Assembly (NCBI GenBank): GCA_964374035.1
Contig: CAYJWY010000009.1
Coordinates: forward strand, 1 to 27,015
DNA length: 27,015 nucleotides
Direction of reading: 5' to 3'
Source of the DNA: CALRGL01 sp964374035
Lineage (GTDB): Bacteria > Patescibacteriota > Patescibacteriia > UBA9934 > GWF2-40-263
In this document: positions 1 through 7,783 of the stretch, piece by piece
How positions within the stretch are numbered: position 1 is the first letter of the stretch
Layout of the letters: each line of letters begins with the position of its first letter
Notes under the pieces: model-generated
Database searches by the model: none
Told to the model about the DNA's origin: nothing
Seen by the model: only the letters and a program-made list of their open reading frames with translations
Made by a program: the position numbers and the translations under genes

Positions 1-1293
1 TCTCGAGCGTGCTCGAAGCAGTTGGAGTTGCCGGTGATCGATCAGTGGTGTCAGCGCAAGGGGATTCACATTGTTGCGACCGGGGATTGGACGCATCCGG
101 AGTGGTTTAAGCATATTAAGGAACAGTTGGTGGAGGTGAGGCAGGGGATTTATACACGAAAGACCCCTCTTTATCCCCCCTTGGCAGGGGGGGAATTCGA
201 AACGAAGGTTCCCCTCCTTGATAAGGAGGGGTTGGGGGTGGTCCGCGCTACCGAGTTCATGCTGGTTCAAGAAGTTTCCCAAATTTACAAAAAAGGCGAG
301 CAGACGCGTCGAATTCACAACCTCGTCTTTAGTCCGTCGATCGAGATGTGTGAGAAGGTCATCGCCAAGCTTACCGAGCGTAAGTTTAACTTGAAAGCGG
401 ACGGGCGGCCGATCATGGGGATCGACTCCGAGGATTTTTATAAACTTTTGAAGGACATCGACGAGCGGATCATGATCATTCCTGCGCATGCGTGGACGCC
501 GTGGTATGCGATCTTTGGAAGCAAGTCGGGCTTCGATTCGATCAAGGAATGCTTCGGATCGATGAGCGAGCATATCTATGCGATCGAGACGGGGCTGTCC
601 TCGAATCCTGAGATGAACTGGCAGTTGTCTCAGCTCGACAACGTTGTCTGTGTCTCGAACTCCGACGCGCATTCACCTCGCAACCTTGGCCGAGAAGCAA
701 ACGTGTTCGAATTCGACGAGCCGCCGACGTACGATGAGTTTGTTCGTGTACTGAAAGAGCAAGATCGAGATCGATTCAAATATACGATCGAGTTTCATCC
801 CGAGGAAGGGAAGTATCACGATGACGGTTGCGCGGACTGTAAGTTCTCATGTACGCCACAGGAATCGACGAAGTTGGGTGGGCGCTGTCCAAAGTGTAAG
901 CGCTCACTCACGCTTGGCGTGCACCATCGTGTCGAGGCGCTCAGCGATCGTGACGCGCAGACGGTGGCTTCTCGAAAGATTCCGTTTAAGTCGATCGTTC
1001 CTCTTGCCGAGATGCTGGCTGAGGTGTACGGCGTTTCATCGACGACATCGAAGAAAGTCGAGAGCGAGTACATGAACCTCACAACGAACGTCGCCGACGA
1101 GTTCACGCTTCTGCTCGACACGCCGATCGAAACAATCGACAAACACGCGAGCGATCGGAATGTCGCTGAAGCGATTCGGCGCATGCGAGCAGGAGAGCTC
1201 GAGATCAAGCCGGGATACGACGGTGTTTTTGGAATAGTGCGTTTGTTTGGAAAGAACGGACCGAACAAGCCTGCACAAAAAACTTTACTCTGA
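1..1293 (+). CDS. Endonuclease Q-like PHP-domain nuclease (5' truncated by window edge)
   Basis: Resembles EndoQ/TIGR00375 proteins, PHP-fold nucleases that nick DNA 5' of deaminated bases (uracil, hypoxanthine) in repair. The reading frame is open to base 1 and already encodes the conserved ARGCSK-like start (SRACSKQL), so the true start lies upstream; the first internal ATG at 22 is not the start. Visible are TGDWTHPEW (metal-binding PHP motif), RRIHNLVFSPS, IPAHAWTPW, SNSDAHSP near residue 213, and a zinc-finger-like cluster CxxCxxxC then CPKC (about residues 270-292), followed by LGVHHRVEALSDR. Family members usually run directly from the PHP start to a TEFxLxxEVS-type strand. Here about 27 extra residues (about 48-74) are encoded by an inserted repeat (162-243). 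The gene ends 34 nt before a bidirectional terminator. Family assignment is by recalled motifs and is fairly secure; activity is inferred. Confidence 0.85.
   Translation, partial: SRACSKQLELPVIDQWCQRKGIHIVATGDWTHPEWFKHIKEQLVEVRQGIYTRKTPLYPPLAGGEFETKVPLLDKEGLGVVRATEFMLVQEVSQIYKKGEQTRRIHNLVFSPSIEMCEKVIAKLTERKFNLKADGRPIMGIDSEDFYKLLKDIDERIMIIPAHAWTPWYAIFGSKSGFDSIKECFGSMSEHIYAIETGLSSNPEMNWQLSQLDNVVCVSNSDAHSPRNLGREANVFEFDEPPTYDEFVRVLKEQDRDRFKYTIEFHPEEGKYHDDGCADCKFSCTPQESTKLGGRCPKCKRSLTLGVHHRVEALSDRDAQTVASRKIPFKSIVPLAEMLAEVYGVSSTTSKKVESEYMNLTTNVADEFTLLLDTPIETIDKHASDRNVAEAIRRMRAGELEIKPGYDGVFGIVRLFGKNGPNKPAQKTLL
162..243. repeat. Dispersed inverted-repeat element inserted in frame in the EndoQ gene
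   Basis: An 82-nt element bounded by GACC/GGTC. It holds two strong hairpins: a C6/G6 stem at 175-192 and CCCCTCC...GGAGGGG at 211-231. It keeps the frame open and adds about 27 residues rich in Pro, Leu and Gly. This C-run/G-run style resembles short intergenic repeats of many bacteria; its family name is unknown to me. Confidence 0.75.
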
Positions 1294-1327
1294 TCACGTT
1301 ATTTGGAAACAACATGATAAACAAAAA

Positions 1328-1358
1328 CACTCAGGCGCGTCCCTGAGTGATTTTGTTT
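1328..1358. terminator. Bidirectional rho-independent terminator
   Basis: Stem CACTCAGG/CCTGAGTG (1328-1335 with 1342-1349) and a 6-nt loop. ATTTTGTTT follows on the plus strand, and the preceding ACAAAAA reads TTTTTGT on the minus strand. It sits between convergent genes (EndoQ, plus; the small basic protein, minus) and can stop both. Confidence 0.8.
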
Positions 1359-1364
1359 GAACAA

Positions 1365-1472
1365 TTATCGTCGTCGCTTTGCTGCTTTTCGCTTTGCTGG
1401 CTTCTTTGCTGCTTTTCGCTTTGCTGGTCGCTTAGCGGCCTTTCGCTTTGGAGCTCGTTTCTTTGCTGCCAT
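1365..1472 (-). CDS. 35-residue Lys/Ala/Arg-rich basic protein (histone H1 tail-like)
   Basis: A short minus-strand frame starting with ATG and ending in TAA. It encodes MAAKKRAPKRK followed by repeats of the type PAKRKAAK, ending KRRR. More than half of the residues are Lys or Arg and nearly all the rest are Ala or Pro. This composition matches the AK-rich tails of bacterial H1-like nucleoid proteins, so DNA or RNA binding is the likely role (inference). It ends next to a shared terminator and has about 215 nt of its own upstream region, which supports an independent gene. The coding repeats could also arise by slippage, and no homolog can be checked here. No Shine-Dalgarno lies at the usual distance. 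A GAGGAGGA sequence about 55 nt upstream is buried in a GTTTGAG/CTCAAAC hairpin. Confidence 0.65.
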   Translation of the reverse strand: MAAKKRAPKRKAAKRPAKRKAAKKPAKRKAAKRRR

Positions 1473-1554
1473 AATGTTGTGTTGAGACCCTATCCTTGAC
1501 GGAATGTCGTTTGAGAAAAAATCCTCCTCAAACACTCAGGGTGTTAATGTTAAA

Positions 1555-1584
1555 TGCTCGATCGAGCACTGCAATGAATTGCAG
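1555..1584. repeat. Two abutting palindromic stem-loops upstream of the small basic gene
   Basis: TGCTCGATCGAGCA (1555-1568, perfect 14-bp palindrome) is followed immediately by CTGCAATGAATTGCAG (1569-1584, 6-bp stem, TGAA loop). No T-tract follows on either strand, so it does not look like a terminator. It may be an operator or a structured leader. The 218-nt stretch 1473-1690 otherwise holds only AT-rich intergenic sequence. Confidence 0.45.
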
Positions 1585-1690
1585 TTGTCGTTTCATGTGA
1601 CGCGAACATGATTACGATACATACATTGTAGAAAGAAAAAAGATTTTTGTGAATACACAGGCTTCATCCATGCTCTTTTTTTTCACTCCA

Positions 1691-2992
1691 TCACTCTGCG
1701 ATGTTGACTTCGATTCCTTCGCCTCCCCAGTTGTACAACCACTTCATGTTCTCAAGTGAAACGTTGATACATCCACGCGACATCTTGTGTCCGAAGTTGT
1801 TGTGCCAGTAGGCGTAGTGCAAATAGTAATGTGGTTTGAAACGTAAATTATACGGAACCATGCCGAGATCATAGTTACGCGGATCATCCGGGCCGTAATT
1901 CCACTTGTAACGAACCTCAAATATTTTGGCTAAAATATCATATTTTCCGAGCGGTGTTGAATTTCCAAGTCCACTTGAAATCAGAAACGTGTTGTCGAGC
2001 ACGCCGTTGAGGTATGCATACAAGCGCTGTTCACTTATGTCAACGAGGATACGTGTCGCACCGTCTTCGTTGAATAATTTTTTTGCACGGATGAAGTAGA
2101 TTGTATCATTCGTTGCATTTTTCAGGCGGGTGGAGGATGCGACGATGGGTGTTTCACTCGTGTGTATTTTCGTCATCGTGTTGATCAAAAAGATATCCCC
2201 AGCTTGTGTTGATAGGTGGAGTTGTTTGTCTGCAACAAAGAGCGAAAGAATATTTTTTTCCTGAAGTTGTTTTTGCATGACAAGTTTTCCATCGCGATCG
2301 AATGTCCTTAGTGTTGCATTGTTGGTGTGTTGTTGCACAACGGAAATCTGTCCGTTGTCGACCACGCCAACGAGTCCGGAGTTGTCGCTTGCGTCAAACG
2401 CAAAGAATTCTTTCACGAGTGTTTCCTTTGACGCGGCAAACGTCCACACGCGCACGTGTGGTCCGCCGTCTGCTCCCGGTAGCGTTGCGAGCTTCGCTTT
2501 CTTGTCGCCGTCGAGATCGCCGCACGCAAGATTCACGCCTCCGCGAAAGGCTTTGTCGTAGGCAAAGAACCCACCATTGTCGATAGCCTGTCCGTAGCTA
2601 TCAAAGACTCGCACATGCGGACCTCCGCCGCGTTGTGGGGCAACGACAATTTCGCGCGTTCCATCGCCATCCAGATCACAGGTAACGACGTTGATACCAA
2701 CACCCATGTCGGGGGCGTACGCAAGGAAACTGCCGATCTCACTGCCGTCGAGTCGCAGTACACGAACACGCGGCTCGTTGCCAAGTCCATTACCAACCAC
2801 GATTTCTGGAGTCCCGTCGTTACCAAGATCCGCGACGTCGAAGCTTGCGCCACCCGCGTTGTTGTCGATTGGAAGATCAAACGACACTGTTTTGTCGACA
2901 GACTCGATGTGAATCGGATTGCGATGATGTGCGAAGACAACGTTAGGAGTGAGCAGGAGTCCGACGGATACAACGAGAAGTAGGCGTTTCAT
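1691..2992 (-). CDS. Secreted L,D-transpeptidase (YkuD) with FG-GAP/VCBS-like repeats
   Basis: Predicted 433-residue exported protein; the start at 2992 gives a clean signal peptide (MKRLLLVVSVGLLL...VVFA) and is preferred over an in-frame ATG 30 nt upstream. Residues about 40-170 contain three repeats of the DLDGDGTxEIVVAP...GGGPHVRVF type, a calcium-binding beta-propeller-like FG-GAP pattern. The C-terminal 120 residues form a YkuD domain: ILVDISEQRLYAYLNG near the start and the catalytic motif HNNFGHKMSRGCINV with the active Cys near the end. The family cross-links peptidoglycan stem peptides or attaches proteins to the wall in the envelope. The gene stands alone on the minus strand. Pairing of a propeller with YkuD suggests a surface anchor or wall-binding role, which is inference. 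Confidence 0.88.
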   Translation of the reverse strand: MKRLLLVVSVGLLLTPNVVFAHHRNPIHIESVDKTVSFDLPIDNNAGGASFDVADLGNDGTPEIVVGNGLGNEPRVRVLRLDGSEIGSFLAYAPDMGVGINVVTCDLDGDGTREIVVAPQRGGGPHVRVFDSYGQAIDNGGFFAYDKAFRGGVNLACGDLDGDKKAKLATLPGADGGPHVRVWTFAASKETLVKEFFAFDASDNSGLVGVVDNGQISVVQQHTNNATLRTFDRDGKLVMQKQLQEKNILSLFVADKQLHLSTQAGDIFLINTMTKIHTSETPIVASSTRLKNATNDTIYFIRAKKLFNEDGATRILVDISEQRLYAYLNGVLDNTFLISSGLGNSTPLGKYDILAKIFEVRYKWNYGPDDPRNYDLGMVPYNLRFKPHYYLHYAYWHNNFGHKMSRGCINVSLENMKWLYNWGGEGIEVNIAE

Positions 2993-3030
2993 ATGCAAAG
3001 GTTTTATCACATTTTCAACCAAACAAAAAA

Positions 3031-3143
3031 CATCCAGAATTTGTGTCTCGCGCCAGGCTGGAGGGCGGAAACTCGTTCACCCACCGCGTTGGTCGGTGAA
3101 CGAGTTTCCCACCGAAGCCCAAGCGAGGCGCAAATTCTGGATG
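3031..3143. repeat. Long imperfect inverted repeat
   Basis: Outer arms CATCCAGAATTTG (3031-3043) and CAAATTCTGGATG (3131-3143) are perfect 13-bp complements. Inner arms GGAAACTCGTTCACC (3067-3081) and GGTGAACGAGTTTCC (3095-3109) are perfect 15-bp complements. The intervening arms are also partly complementary, so the whole 113 nt can fold as one hairpin. It has no coding content and lies between the transpeptidase start and tRNA-Ala. Confidence 0.85.
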
Positions 3144-3150
3144 TTTTTCG

Positions 3151-3292
3151 TCCCACTTCGCTCTGACGAGCTTGCTTAGGGACATCCCACTTCGCTCTAA
3201 CGAGCTTCGTTGGGGACGTCGTCCCACATCACCCTCTTTCGAAGACAAAGTGGGATAAAATCTCCAACGTAGCCCTACAGGGCGAAGTGGGA
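3151..3292. repeat. Direct and inverted repeats at the 3' end of tRNA-Ala
   Basis: A 23-nt unit occurs twice (3151-3173 and 3185-3207) with one mismatch; it begins TCCCACTTCGCTCT. Its complement GCGAAGTGGGA occurs at 3282-3292, touching the CCA end of the tRNA. In between lies a TCCCAC...GTGGGA pair and a GCCCTGTAGGGC palindrome. No gene is seen in 2993-3292. Confidence 0.75.
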
Positions 3293-3368
3293 TGGTGGAC
3301 CAGTGGGGATTCGAACCCCAGACCCTCTGCTTGCAAAGCAGATGCTCTACCAACTGAGCTACTGGCCC
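3293..3368 (-). tRNA. tRNA-Ala (anticodon UGC)
   Basis: The reverse complement folds as a complete 76-nt cloverleaf with encoded CCA. Acceptor strands are GGGCCAG and CTGGTCC, the D-arm contains TAGCTCAGTTGGTAGAGC, the anticodon loop is CTTTGCAAG with TGC, and the T-arm contains GGGGTTCGAATCCCC. The acceptor has the G3-U70 wobble that identifies alanine tRNAs. Confidence 0.97.
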
Positions 3369-3378
3369 TCGCGGCACA

Positions 3379-3407
3379 ATGGTAGCAATGCGATAGATTA
3401 GCGTCAA
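3379..3407 (-). promoter_or_regulatory. Promoter of tRNA-Ala
   Basis: On the minus strand TTGACG (3402-3407), a 17-nt spacer, then TACCAT (3379-3384) preceded by TGC (extended -10). The expected start at about 3372 is 4 nt before the mature 5' end of the tRNA. Confidence 0.65.
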
Positions 3408-3411
3408 TAGA

Positions 3412-4401
3412 TCATTCGATCCTGTTTGGGGGTCTCTTTCCCACAACAAACGCGAGAATATTCTGTGCGGCAATGCGGCTCATTTGCTGTCTTGTCTCGA
3501 GCGTTGCTGACGCTGTGTGCGGGGTCAGTACCACGTGATCCATCTTTCTTAACTCGAGATTGTCCGTCGGGTCACAGTCGATCAAGGGCTCGCACTCGTA
3601 AACGTCGAGGCCGGCGCCGGCGATTGTGTGTTTGTCGAGAGCCTTGACAAGCGCTTTTTCGTCGATGATTGGGCCGCGCGAAGTGTTGATGAGAAAGGCG
3701 GTTGGCTTCATCATTGCGAGTTGTTTTGTACTGATGAGATGGTGTGTCGACGGCAGAAGCGGGACGTGCAGTGAGACGAAGTCGGATTCTTTCAGGAGCT
3801 GGGGGAGTTCTCGATACTTCGCGCCGGTTTCTTTTTCGAGTACAGCGTTCTTTTTTACGTCGTTGTAGAGAACCTTCATCCCGAATCCGTCGTGCAGACG
3901 ATGGACAACGCCCGAGCCGATACGGCCAGTTCCGATAACGCCGATCGTTTTGCCATAGAGATCGCTACCGAGCAAGAGTTGCGGACCCCAGGCCTTGTAC
4001 TTGCCTGCGCGCGTAAATTTGTCAGCCTCGACGATGCGCTTGGCGAGCGTAAACATGAGGGCGATCGTGTGTTCCGCGACCGACTCGCTGATCTGTTCAC
4101 TTGGCGTATTTGTGACAACAATATTGCGTCGCTTGGCTTCGACAAGATCGATGTTGTCGAATCCCACGGCATAGTTTGCGATCATTTTCAGCTGAGGGCC
4201 TGCCGCGTCGAACACGGCTTTGTCGATGTTATCCGTGAGGATGGAAAGGATGATGTCTTTTCCTTTCACGCGTTTGAGCAATGCGTTTCGAGGCATCGGT
4301 TTGTCGTGCTCATACATTTCAAGACGAACACGCGAGTTCTTTTTGAGCAGACTGATGCCTGCGTCGGGGATGGGACGTGTGAGAAAGACGTTGAGTTTCA
4401 T
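3412..4401 (-). CDS. D-2-hydroxyacid dehydrogenase (glyoxylate/hydroxypyruvate reductase-like)
   Basis: A 329-residue NAD(P)-dependent oxidoreductase of the D-isomer 2-hydroxyacid dehydrogenase family, which interconverts 2-oxoacids and D-2-hydroxyacids. The order is canonical: N-terminal substrate domain with NYAVGFDNID, Rossmann motif GVIGTGRIGSG near residue 156, then the catalytic Arg in NTSRGPIIDE, Glu in YECEP, and His in LTPHTASAT. Length and motifs match GyaR/GhrB-type enzymes better than SerA, which usually carries an extra C-terminal regulatory domain. The substrate cannot be fixed from sequence. The gene ends upstream of the tRNA-Ala promoter on the same strand and has its own 5' intergenic region of about 300 nt. 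Confidence 0.9.
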   Translation of the reverse strand: MKLNVFLTRPIPDAGISLLKKNSRVRLEMYEHDKPMPRNALLKRVKGKDIILSILTDNIDKAVFDAAGPQLKMIANYAVGFDNIDLVEAKRRNIVVTNTPSEQISESVAEHTIALMFTLAKRIVEADKFTRAGKYKAWGPQLLLGSDLYGKTIGVIGTGRIGSGVVHRLHDGFGMKVLYNDVKKNAVLEKETGAKYRELPQLLKESDFVSLHVPLLPSTHHLISTKQLAMMKPTAFLINTSRGPIIDEKALVKALDKHTIAGAGLDVYECEPLIDCDPTDNLELRKMDHVVLTPHTASATLETRQQMSRIAAQNILAFVVGKRPPNRIE

Positions 4402-4700
4402 AGTTTAGAATGGTTTGTTACATAGTAATAATTCAAGAAATACGCGTTTGTTTTTTTGGATGCTTAAATCCGCAAGATGAACGTTCAGAAGTTCCGTGTT
4501 CAATGTTCCAGGCTTTCCGTCATCGATTTGACGTTCCCAAAACCAAACAGGATTTGTTGTTTTTTTGTTTGAACACAGCCTGTTTCAAATAATCCCATGC
4601 CATATATTGAAATGATCAAAATCTCCTGACAACCTGCCCATGTTTATTTGATGAGGAAAAAATTGAAAAATTTGTTCGATCGAACCATTTTGTCAACAAT
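4402..4700. other. AT-rich intergenic region; weak terminator for the downstream sugar kinase
   Basis: No convincing gene. A palindrome GTTCGATCGAAC at 4674-4685, followed on the minus strand by two T-runs, may terminate the PfkB gene ending at 4701. The remainder should hold the promoter of the hydroxyacid dehydrogenase; a TACTAT hexamer on the minus strand near 4425 is a weak -10 candidate. A 60-residue plus-strand frame here has no family features. Confidence 0.4.
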
Positions 4701-5714
4701 TTAATGTGAGATTTTGATTCGATTCACCTTCAGTAACCCGGGCCATGTCGAAAGGATGCCGAGTTTGGGGCCTTGCTTTTGAATGACTGACTCGGCATTG
4801 ATCGTTCCCACGGCAAGCGCGTAAGAAATGTCGCCTTGCGAGGCAGACCACCCTTTGTCTGCGCTTGGTAAGGTGGGAGTTCGTTTGAGTAATCCTGCGA
4901 GGAATCCCGATCCGAACGCATCGCCGGCTCCCGTTCTTGAAATCGCCTTCGCGCCCGTTGTTGCCGCCATCACTATCCATGTGTCGCAACACGCATGTGT
5001 GCCGTTTGCGCCGTCGGTAATCAAACGAATCGTTCCGTCTGCGCGCAGAGCTTTGAACATTTCCTTCATCGACTTTTTTCCGGTGAGCATTATTGCCTCT
5101 TCTTTGTTCAAATTCAGAATGTTGATGTGGGTAAGCAGAGGGGCGATTGATTTCAACCCGGCTGAGAGCTCGCCTGAGCCTGGGTTCCACATGACTTTTA
5201 CACCCGCCTTGTGTGCGTGTTCGATGATTTTTTTCGACAGCGCAAAGTCTCCGCCAAGCGAGGTGAGATAGATCCACTTCGTGTTTTTGATTCCGTTCCA
5301 GTCGATGTCTTTGTGTGTGAAGCTCTTCGACACGCCGCGGTACACAAGCACGGTACGCTCGCCGTCTTTCATGGTCAGCAAGGTTGAGTAGGCCGTTCGA
5401 CCACCCTTCACTAAGCGAACGTGCTTTGTGCTCACGCCGTATCGACTCAGATCGTCGACGACATCTTTGCCTGGCGAGTCGTCACCGATCTTGGTGATGG
5501 TTGCCACTTGGAATCCGAGCGAGCCGAACGTCGCGGCGGCGTTTGTGGCACCTCCGCCGGTTGTGAGCACGACGTCGTCTAGATCAATCTTGGAACCCAG
5601 AGCAACACATTCGCCTCGTCCCCCTTTTATTTTTTTTGACTCAATCGCAACAAAGGCGTCACTCATGAGCAGAACGTCGCGCGTGGCACTTCCAATGGTT
5701 ATTACGTCGAACAT
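4701..5714 (-). CDS. PfkB-family carbohydrate kinase (first copy)
   Basis: A 337-residue ribokinase-fold kinase that phosphorylates a sugar or sugar phosphate with ATP. Motif 1 (GGGATNAAATFGSLG) lies near residue 55, and the ATP/catalytic-base motif RTGAGDAFGSGFLAGLL near 260-275. The start at 5714 (MFDVITIGSATRDV) matches family starts. A longer in-frame extension upstream runs through a dispersed inverted repeat and is spurious. In CPR genomes such kinases are often the only candidates for phosphofructokinase or nucleoside kinase. The nearby aldolase is consistent with a sugar-phosphate substrate, but the substrate is not shown by the sequence. Confidence 0.88.
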   Translation of the reverse strand: MFDVITIGSATRDVLLMSDAFVAIESKKIKGGRGECVALGSKIDLDDVVLTTGGGATNAAATFGSLGFQVATITKIGDDSPGKDVVDDLSRYGVSTKHVRLVKGGRTAYSTLLTMKDGERTVLVYRGVSKSFTHKDIDWNGIKNTKWIYLTSLGGDFALSKKIIEHAHKAGVKVMWNPGSGELSAGLKSIAPLLTHINILNLNKEEAIMLTGKKSMKEMFKALRADGTIRLITDGANGTHACCDTWIVMAATTGAKAISRTGAGDAFGSGFLAGLLKRTPTLPSADKGWSASQGDISYALAVGTINAESVIQKQGPKLGILSTWPGLLKVNRIKISH

Positions 5715-5733
5715 AGGTATTTGACTAAGATTT

Positions 5734-5798
5734 GTAGCCGCAGGCTTTAGCCTGCGCGAATGCTTTAGAGATACGCACAGGCTAAAGCCTGCGGCTAC
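5734..5798. repeat. Dispersed inverted repeat, GTAGCCGCAGGC family (copy 1)
   Basis: Perfect 21-bp inverted arms at 5734-5754 and 5778-5798; the first begins GTAGCCGCAGGCTTTAGCC. It lies 19 nt upstream of the first PfkB start. A related element is at 11481-11586. Confidence 0.9.
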
Positions 5799-5839
5799 CA
5801 ATGCCAATCATCAGCACCGATTAACAGTATCAGTTAGGA

Positions 5840-6763
5840 TCATCCCTTTCCGCTACATCCTAGGATGCGCATTTTTTGTTGAACGACCTGCGTCATGAGA
5901 TTTTGGGCTGGGCCGAGGATCTTGCGTGGATCAATCACTTCAGGATTATCGTGGAGAAATTTTCGAACGCCTGCGTCAAACGCGATGCGTAGATCGCTGT
6001 CAATGTTTACTTTATTGATGCCGAGCGAGACGGCTTTTTTGATATGCGCGTCCGAGACGCCCTTTGCGTCTGCGATCTGACAGCCGTACTTTGTGCATTG
6101 TTTTTTGATCTTCGAGGGAATACCTGAGGCGCCGTGCAGAACCAATGGAATATCTACAACGGCATTGATGCGTTCGAGACGCTTGAAGTCCAGTTTTGAC
6201 GCATGTGTAAACTTGAACGCCCCATGACTCGTGCCGATCGCGATTGCCAGCGCATCGCAACCGGTTCGTTTCACGAAGTCCTTGGCTTGCTCTGGGTCGG
6301 TGAGATGTGCGTCGCGTTCTTTGACCGAGACAAAGTCCTCGATGCCCGCAATGGAACCAAGCTCGGCTTCCAGAGCCATGCCGACTTTGTGTGCAAGTTT
6401 CACGAGCTTTGTGGTCTCGCGGACGTTGTCTTCATAAGGCAGTGACGAGCCATCGAACATGACACTTTGATAATGTGCACGCTTGATGATGTGGGCGACG
6501 AGCGCGGCGTCCTTGCCGTGGTCTAAGTGTAAAACAATAGGGACAGGTGTTCTGCGAGCAACCGCGTTGAAAAGCGCGGTGAGCTCCTCGAGTCCGGCGT
6601 AATCGATGGCGCCTTCAGAGGTTTGGATGATGACCGGCGACGTTTCAGCTTGCGCCGCCGCGACAACCGCGTGCAATGTTTCGAGGTTGTTGATGTTGAA
6701 TGCACCGACGGCATAATGACCTTTCGCCGCGCGCTCCAGAAGATTTGGGTAGGATGAAATCAT
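5840..6763 (-). CDS. fba: Class II fructose-bisphosphate aldolase
   Basis: A 307-residue zinc-dependent aldolase interconverting fructose 1,6-bisphosphate with dihydroxyacetone phosphate and glyceraldehyde 3-phosphate in the cytoplasm. Visible: YAVGAFNINNLE at the N-terminus, LHLDHGKD (catalytic Asp and zinc His), EAELGSIAG, AIGTSHGAFKF and LVLHGASGIP (zinc His residues), and NIDSDLR (phosphate/substrate loop). Length is typical for the FbaA/GatY/KbaY superfamily. A tagatose-bisphosphate aldolase is possible but less likely in this setting. The start at 6763 overlaps the stop of the upstream PfkB gene as ATGA, so the two are probably translationally coupled. Confidence 0.92.
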   Translation of the reverse strand: MISSYPNLLERAAKGHYAVGAFNINNLETLHAVVAAAQAETSPVIIQTSEGAIDYAGLEELTALFNAVARRTPVPIVLHLDHGKDAALVAHIIKRAHYQSVMFDGSSLPYEDNVRETTKLVKLAHKVGMALEAELGSIAGIEDFVSVKERDAHLTDPEQAKDFVKRTGCDALAIAIGTSHGAFKFTHASKLDFKRLERINAVVDIPLVLHGASGIPSKIKKQCTKYGCQIADAKGVSDAHIKKAVSLGINKVNIDSDLRIAFDAGVRKFLHDNPEVIDPRKILGPAQNLMTQVVQQKMRILGCSGKG

Positions 6764-7728
6764 AGAGACAGTTTGTTTGGAACAAACGATTTGTTTTCTC
6801 GAAGACGCGTTAGAATTTGTCGATGTGTCAGCAGTCCTGGCACTGGGCCGACGACTTGGACCACGGAGGCGGCGTTCACCGATCCCCATCGTAGTCCATC
6901 GTACATCGCATGGCCATGCATTCTGGCTCCGATGAATCCTGAGGCGAATGCATCACCTGCGCCGGTTGATTCAATACGTGGGCCTGGGAAGATGGGACAG
7001 AAGAAGAGATTCGTTCCATCGAATCCATAGGAACCGTTGCGGCCGTCGGTGACAACGACTTCGGTTGGACCAAGTTTGAACAAGGCTTGTATGAGCGCAC
7101 TGATCTTGAGTCGCTTGTTTTGCACGATGCGTTGGCCTTCCTCGACGTTTACGAACAGGGTTTTTGTTTCACGAATCAAGTCGTAGAGTTCGGGCTTCAG
7201 TTCATCGATCTGCTCATTGCCGGGATTGAATCCAAGCAGAGTTTTTTCTTTCTTGATGCGTTTCAAGACTTCGTGATAAATCGTCTCGTAACCGTTGCCC
7301 ATCTCGGACATGTAAAGCCACTTTGTGTCGAGTTTTTTTGGGAGGTGATAGGGGCGTTGGATGTAGGAAACGAGAATCGTTTTTTCGCCTTGGAGCGTCA
7401 GCACGGCCGCGAATGCACTCTTCATGCCTTTGTGTGGCGTGATGAATTCCGTCGAAACCTTCTCACGTTTGAGATCGACGAGTGCACGCGCATACGTCGG
7501 ATCGTTGCCCATGTGACTGATCACCGCGGTCTTCTTGCCCATGCGAGACAGGGCCGTCGCCACGTTGGGTGCGGTGCCAGCAATCTGCTGGTCCTGGATA
7601 TCGATGGAGATTTTGTCGCCGAAATCTAAACAGACATTCTTTTTTGCAAGCGAGCATTTCTCTTTACATTGATCGAGCGAGATGAAGACATCCAGCTTTA
7701 CGTCGCCGATGGAAACGAGGTCGTACAT
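6760..7728 (-). CDS. PfkB-family carbohydrate kinase (second copy), coupled to aldolase
   Basis: A 322-residue ribokinase-fold kinase with AGTAPNVATALSRMG near residue 51 and STGAGDAFASGFIGAR near 250-265, containing the catalytic GAGD. It is only distantly similar to the copy at 4701-5714. Its TGA overlaps the aldolase ATG (ATGA), so kinase and aldolase form a two-gene unit. This suggests a 6-phosphofructokinase-like or 1-phosphofructokinase-like step feeding the aldolase; that substrate is inferred from context. A TATAAT hexamer sits just upstream with almost no leader and no Shine-Dalgarno. Confidence 0.9.
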   Translation of the reverse strand: MYDLVSIGDVKLDVFISLDQCKEKCSLAKKNVCLDFGDKISIDIQDQQIAGTAPNVATALSRMGKKTAVISHMGNDPTYARALVDLKREKVSTEFITPHKGMKSAFAAVLTLQGEKTILVSYIQRPYHLPKKLDTKWLYMSEMGNGYETIYHEVLKRIKKEKTLLGFNPGNEQIDELKPELYDLIRETKTLFVNVEEGQRIVQNKRLKISALIQALFKLGPTEVVVTDGRNGSYGFDGTNLFFCPIFPGPRIESTGAGDAFASGFIGARMHGHAMYDGLRWGSVNAASVVQVVGPVPGLLTHRQILTRLRENKSFVPNKLSL

Positions 7729-7736
7729 ATGGATGC

Positions 7737-7742
7737 ATTATA
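7737..7742 (-). promoter_or_regulatory. -10 box of the PfkB-aldolase operon (near-leaderless)
   Basis: Perfect TATAAT on the minus strand. With +1 about 7 nt downstream, transcription would begin around 7730, two bases before the ATG at 7728. No convincing -35 is seen; a TGTTTT at 17-nt spacing is weak. Confidence 0.6.
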
Positions 7743-7756
7743 CGCAATTTTTCTAT

Positions 7757-7783
7757 CGAAAAACAGCGCTCATGGCGCTGTTT
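7757..7783 (-). terminator. Terminator of the PIN-domain gene
   Basis: Perfect 9-bp stem AAACAGCGC/GCGCTGTTT (7761-7769 with 7775-7783) and loop TCATG, followed on the minus strand by T5. The loop contains the TGA stop of the PIN gene, and the structure abuts the promoter of the next operon. Confidence 0.8.

Noticed and set aside
2533..2983. Opposite- and same-strand frames within the transpeptidase gene
   Set aside because: Shadows of the FG-GAP/YkuD reading frame; no independent signals.
4410..4592. 60-residue plus-strand frame in the AT-rich intergenic region
   Set aside because: No family features, no ribosome site, composition of intergenic DNA.
5715..5807. N-terminal extension of the first PfkB kinase
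   Set aside because: It is encoded by a dispersed inverted repeat; kinase similarity begins at MFDVITIG.
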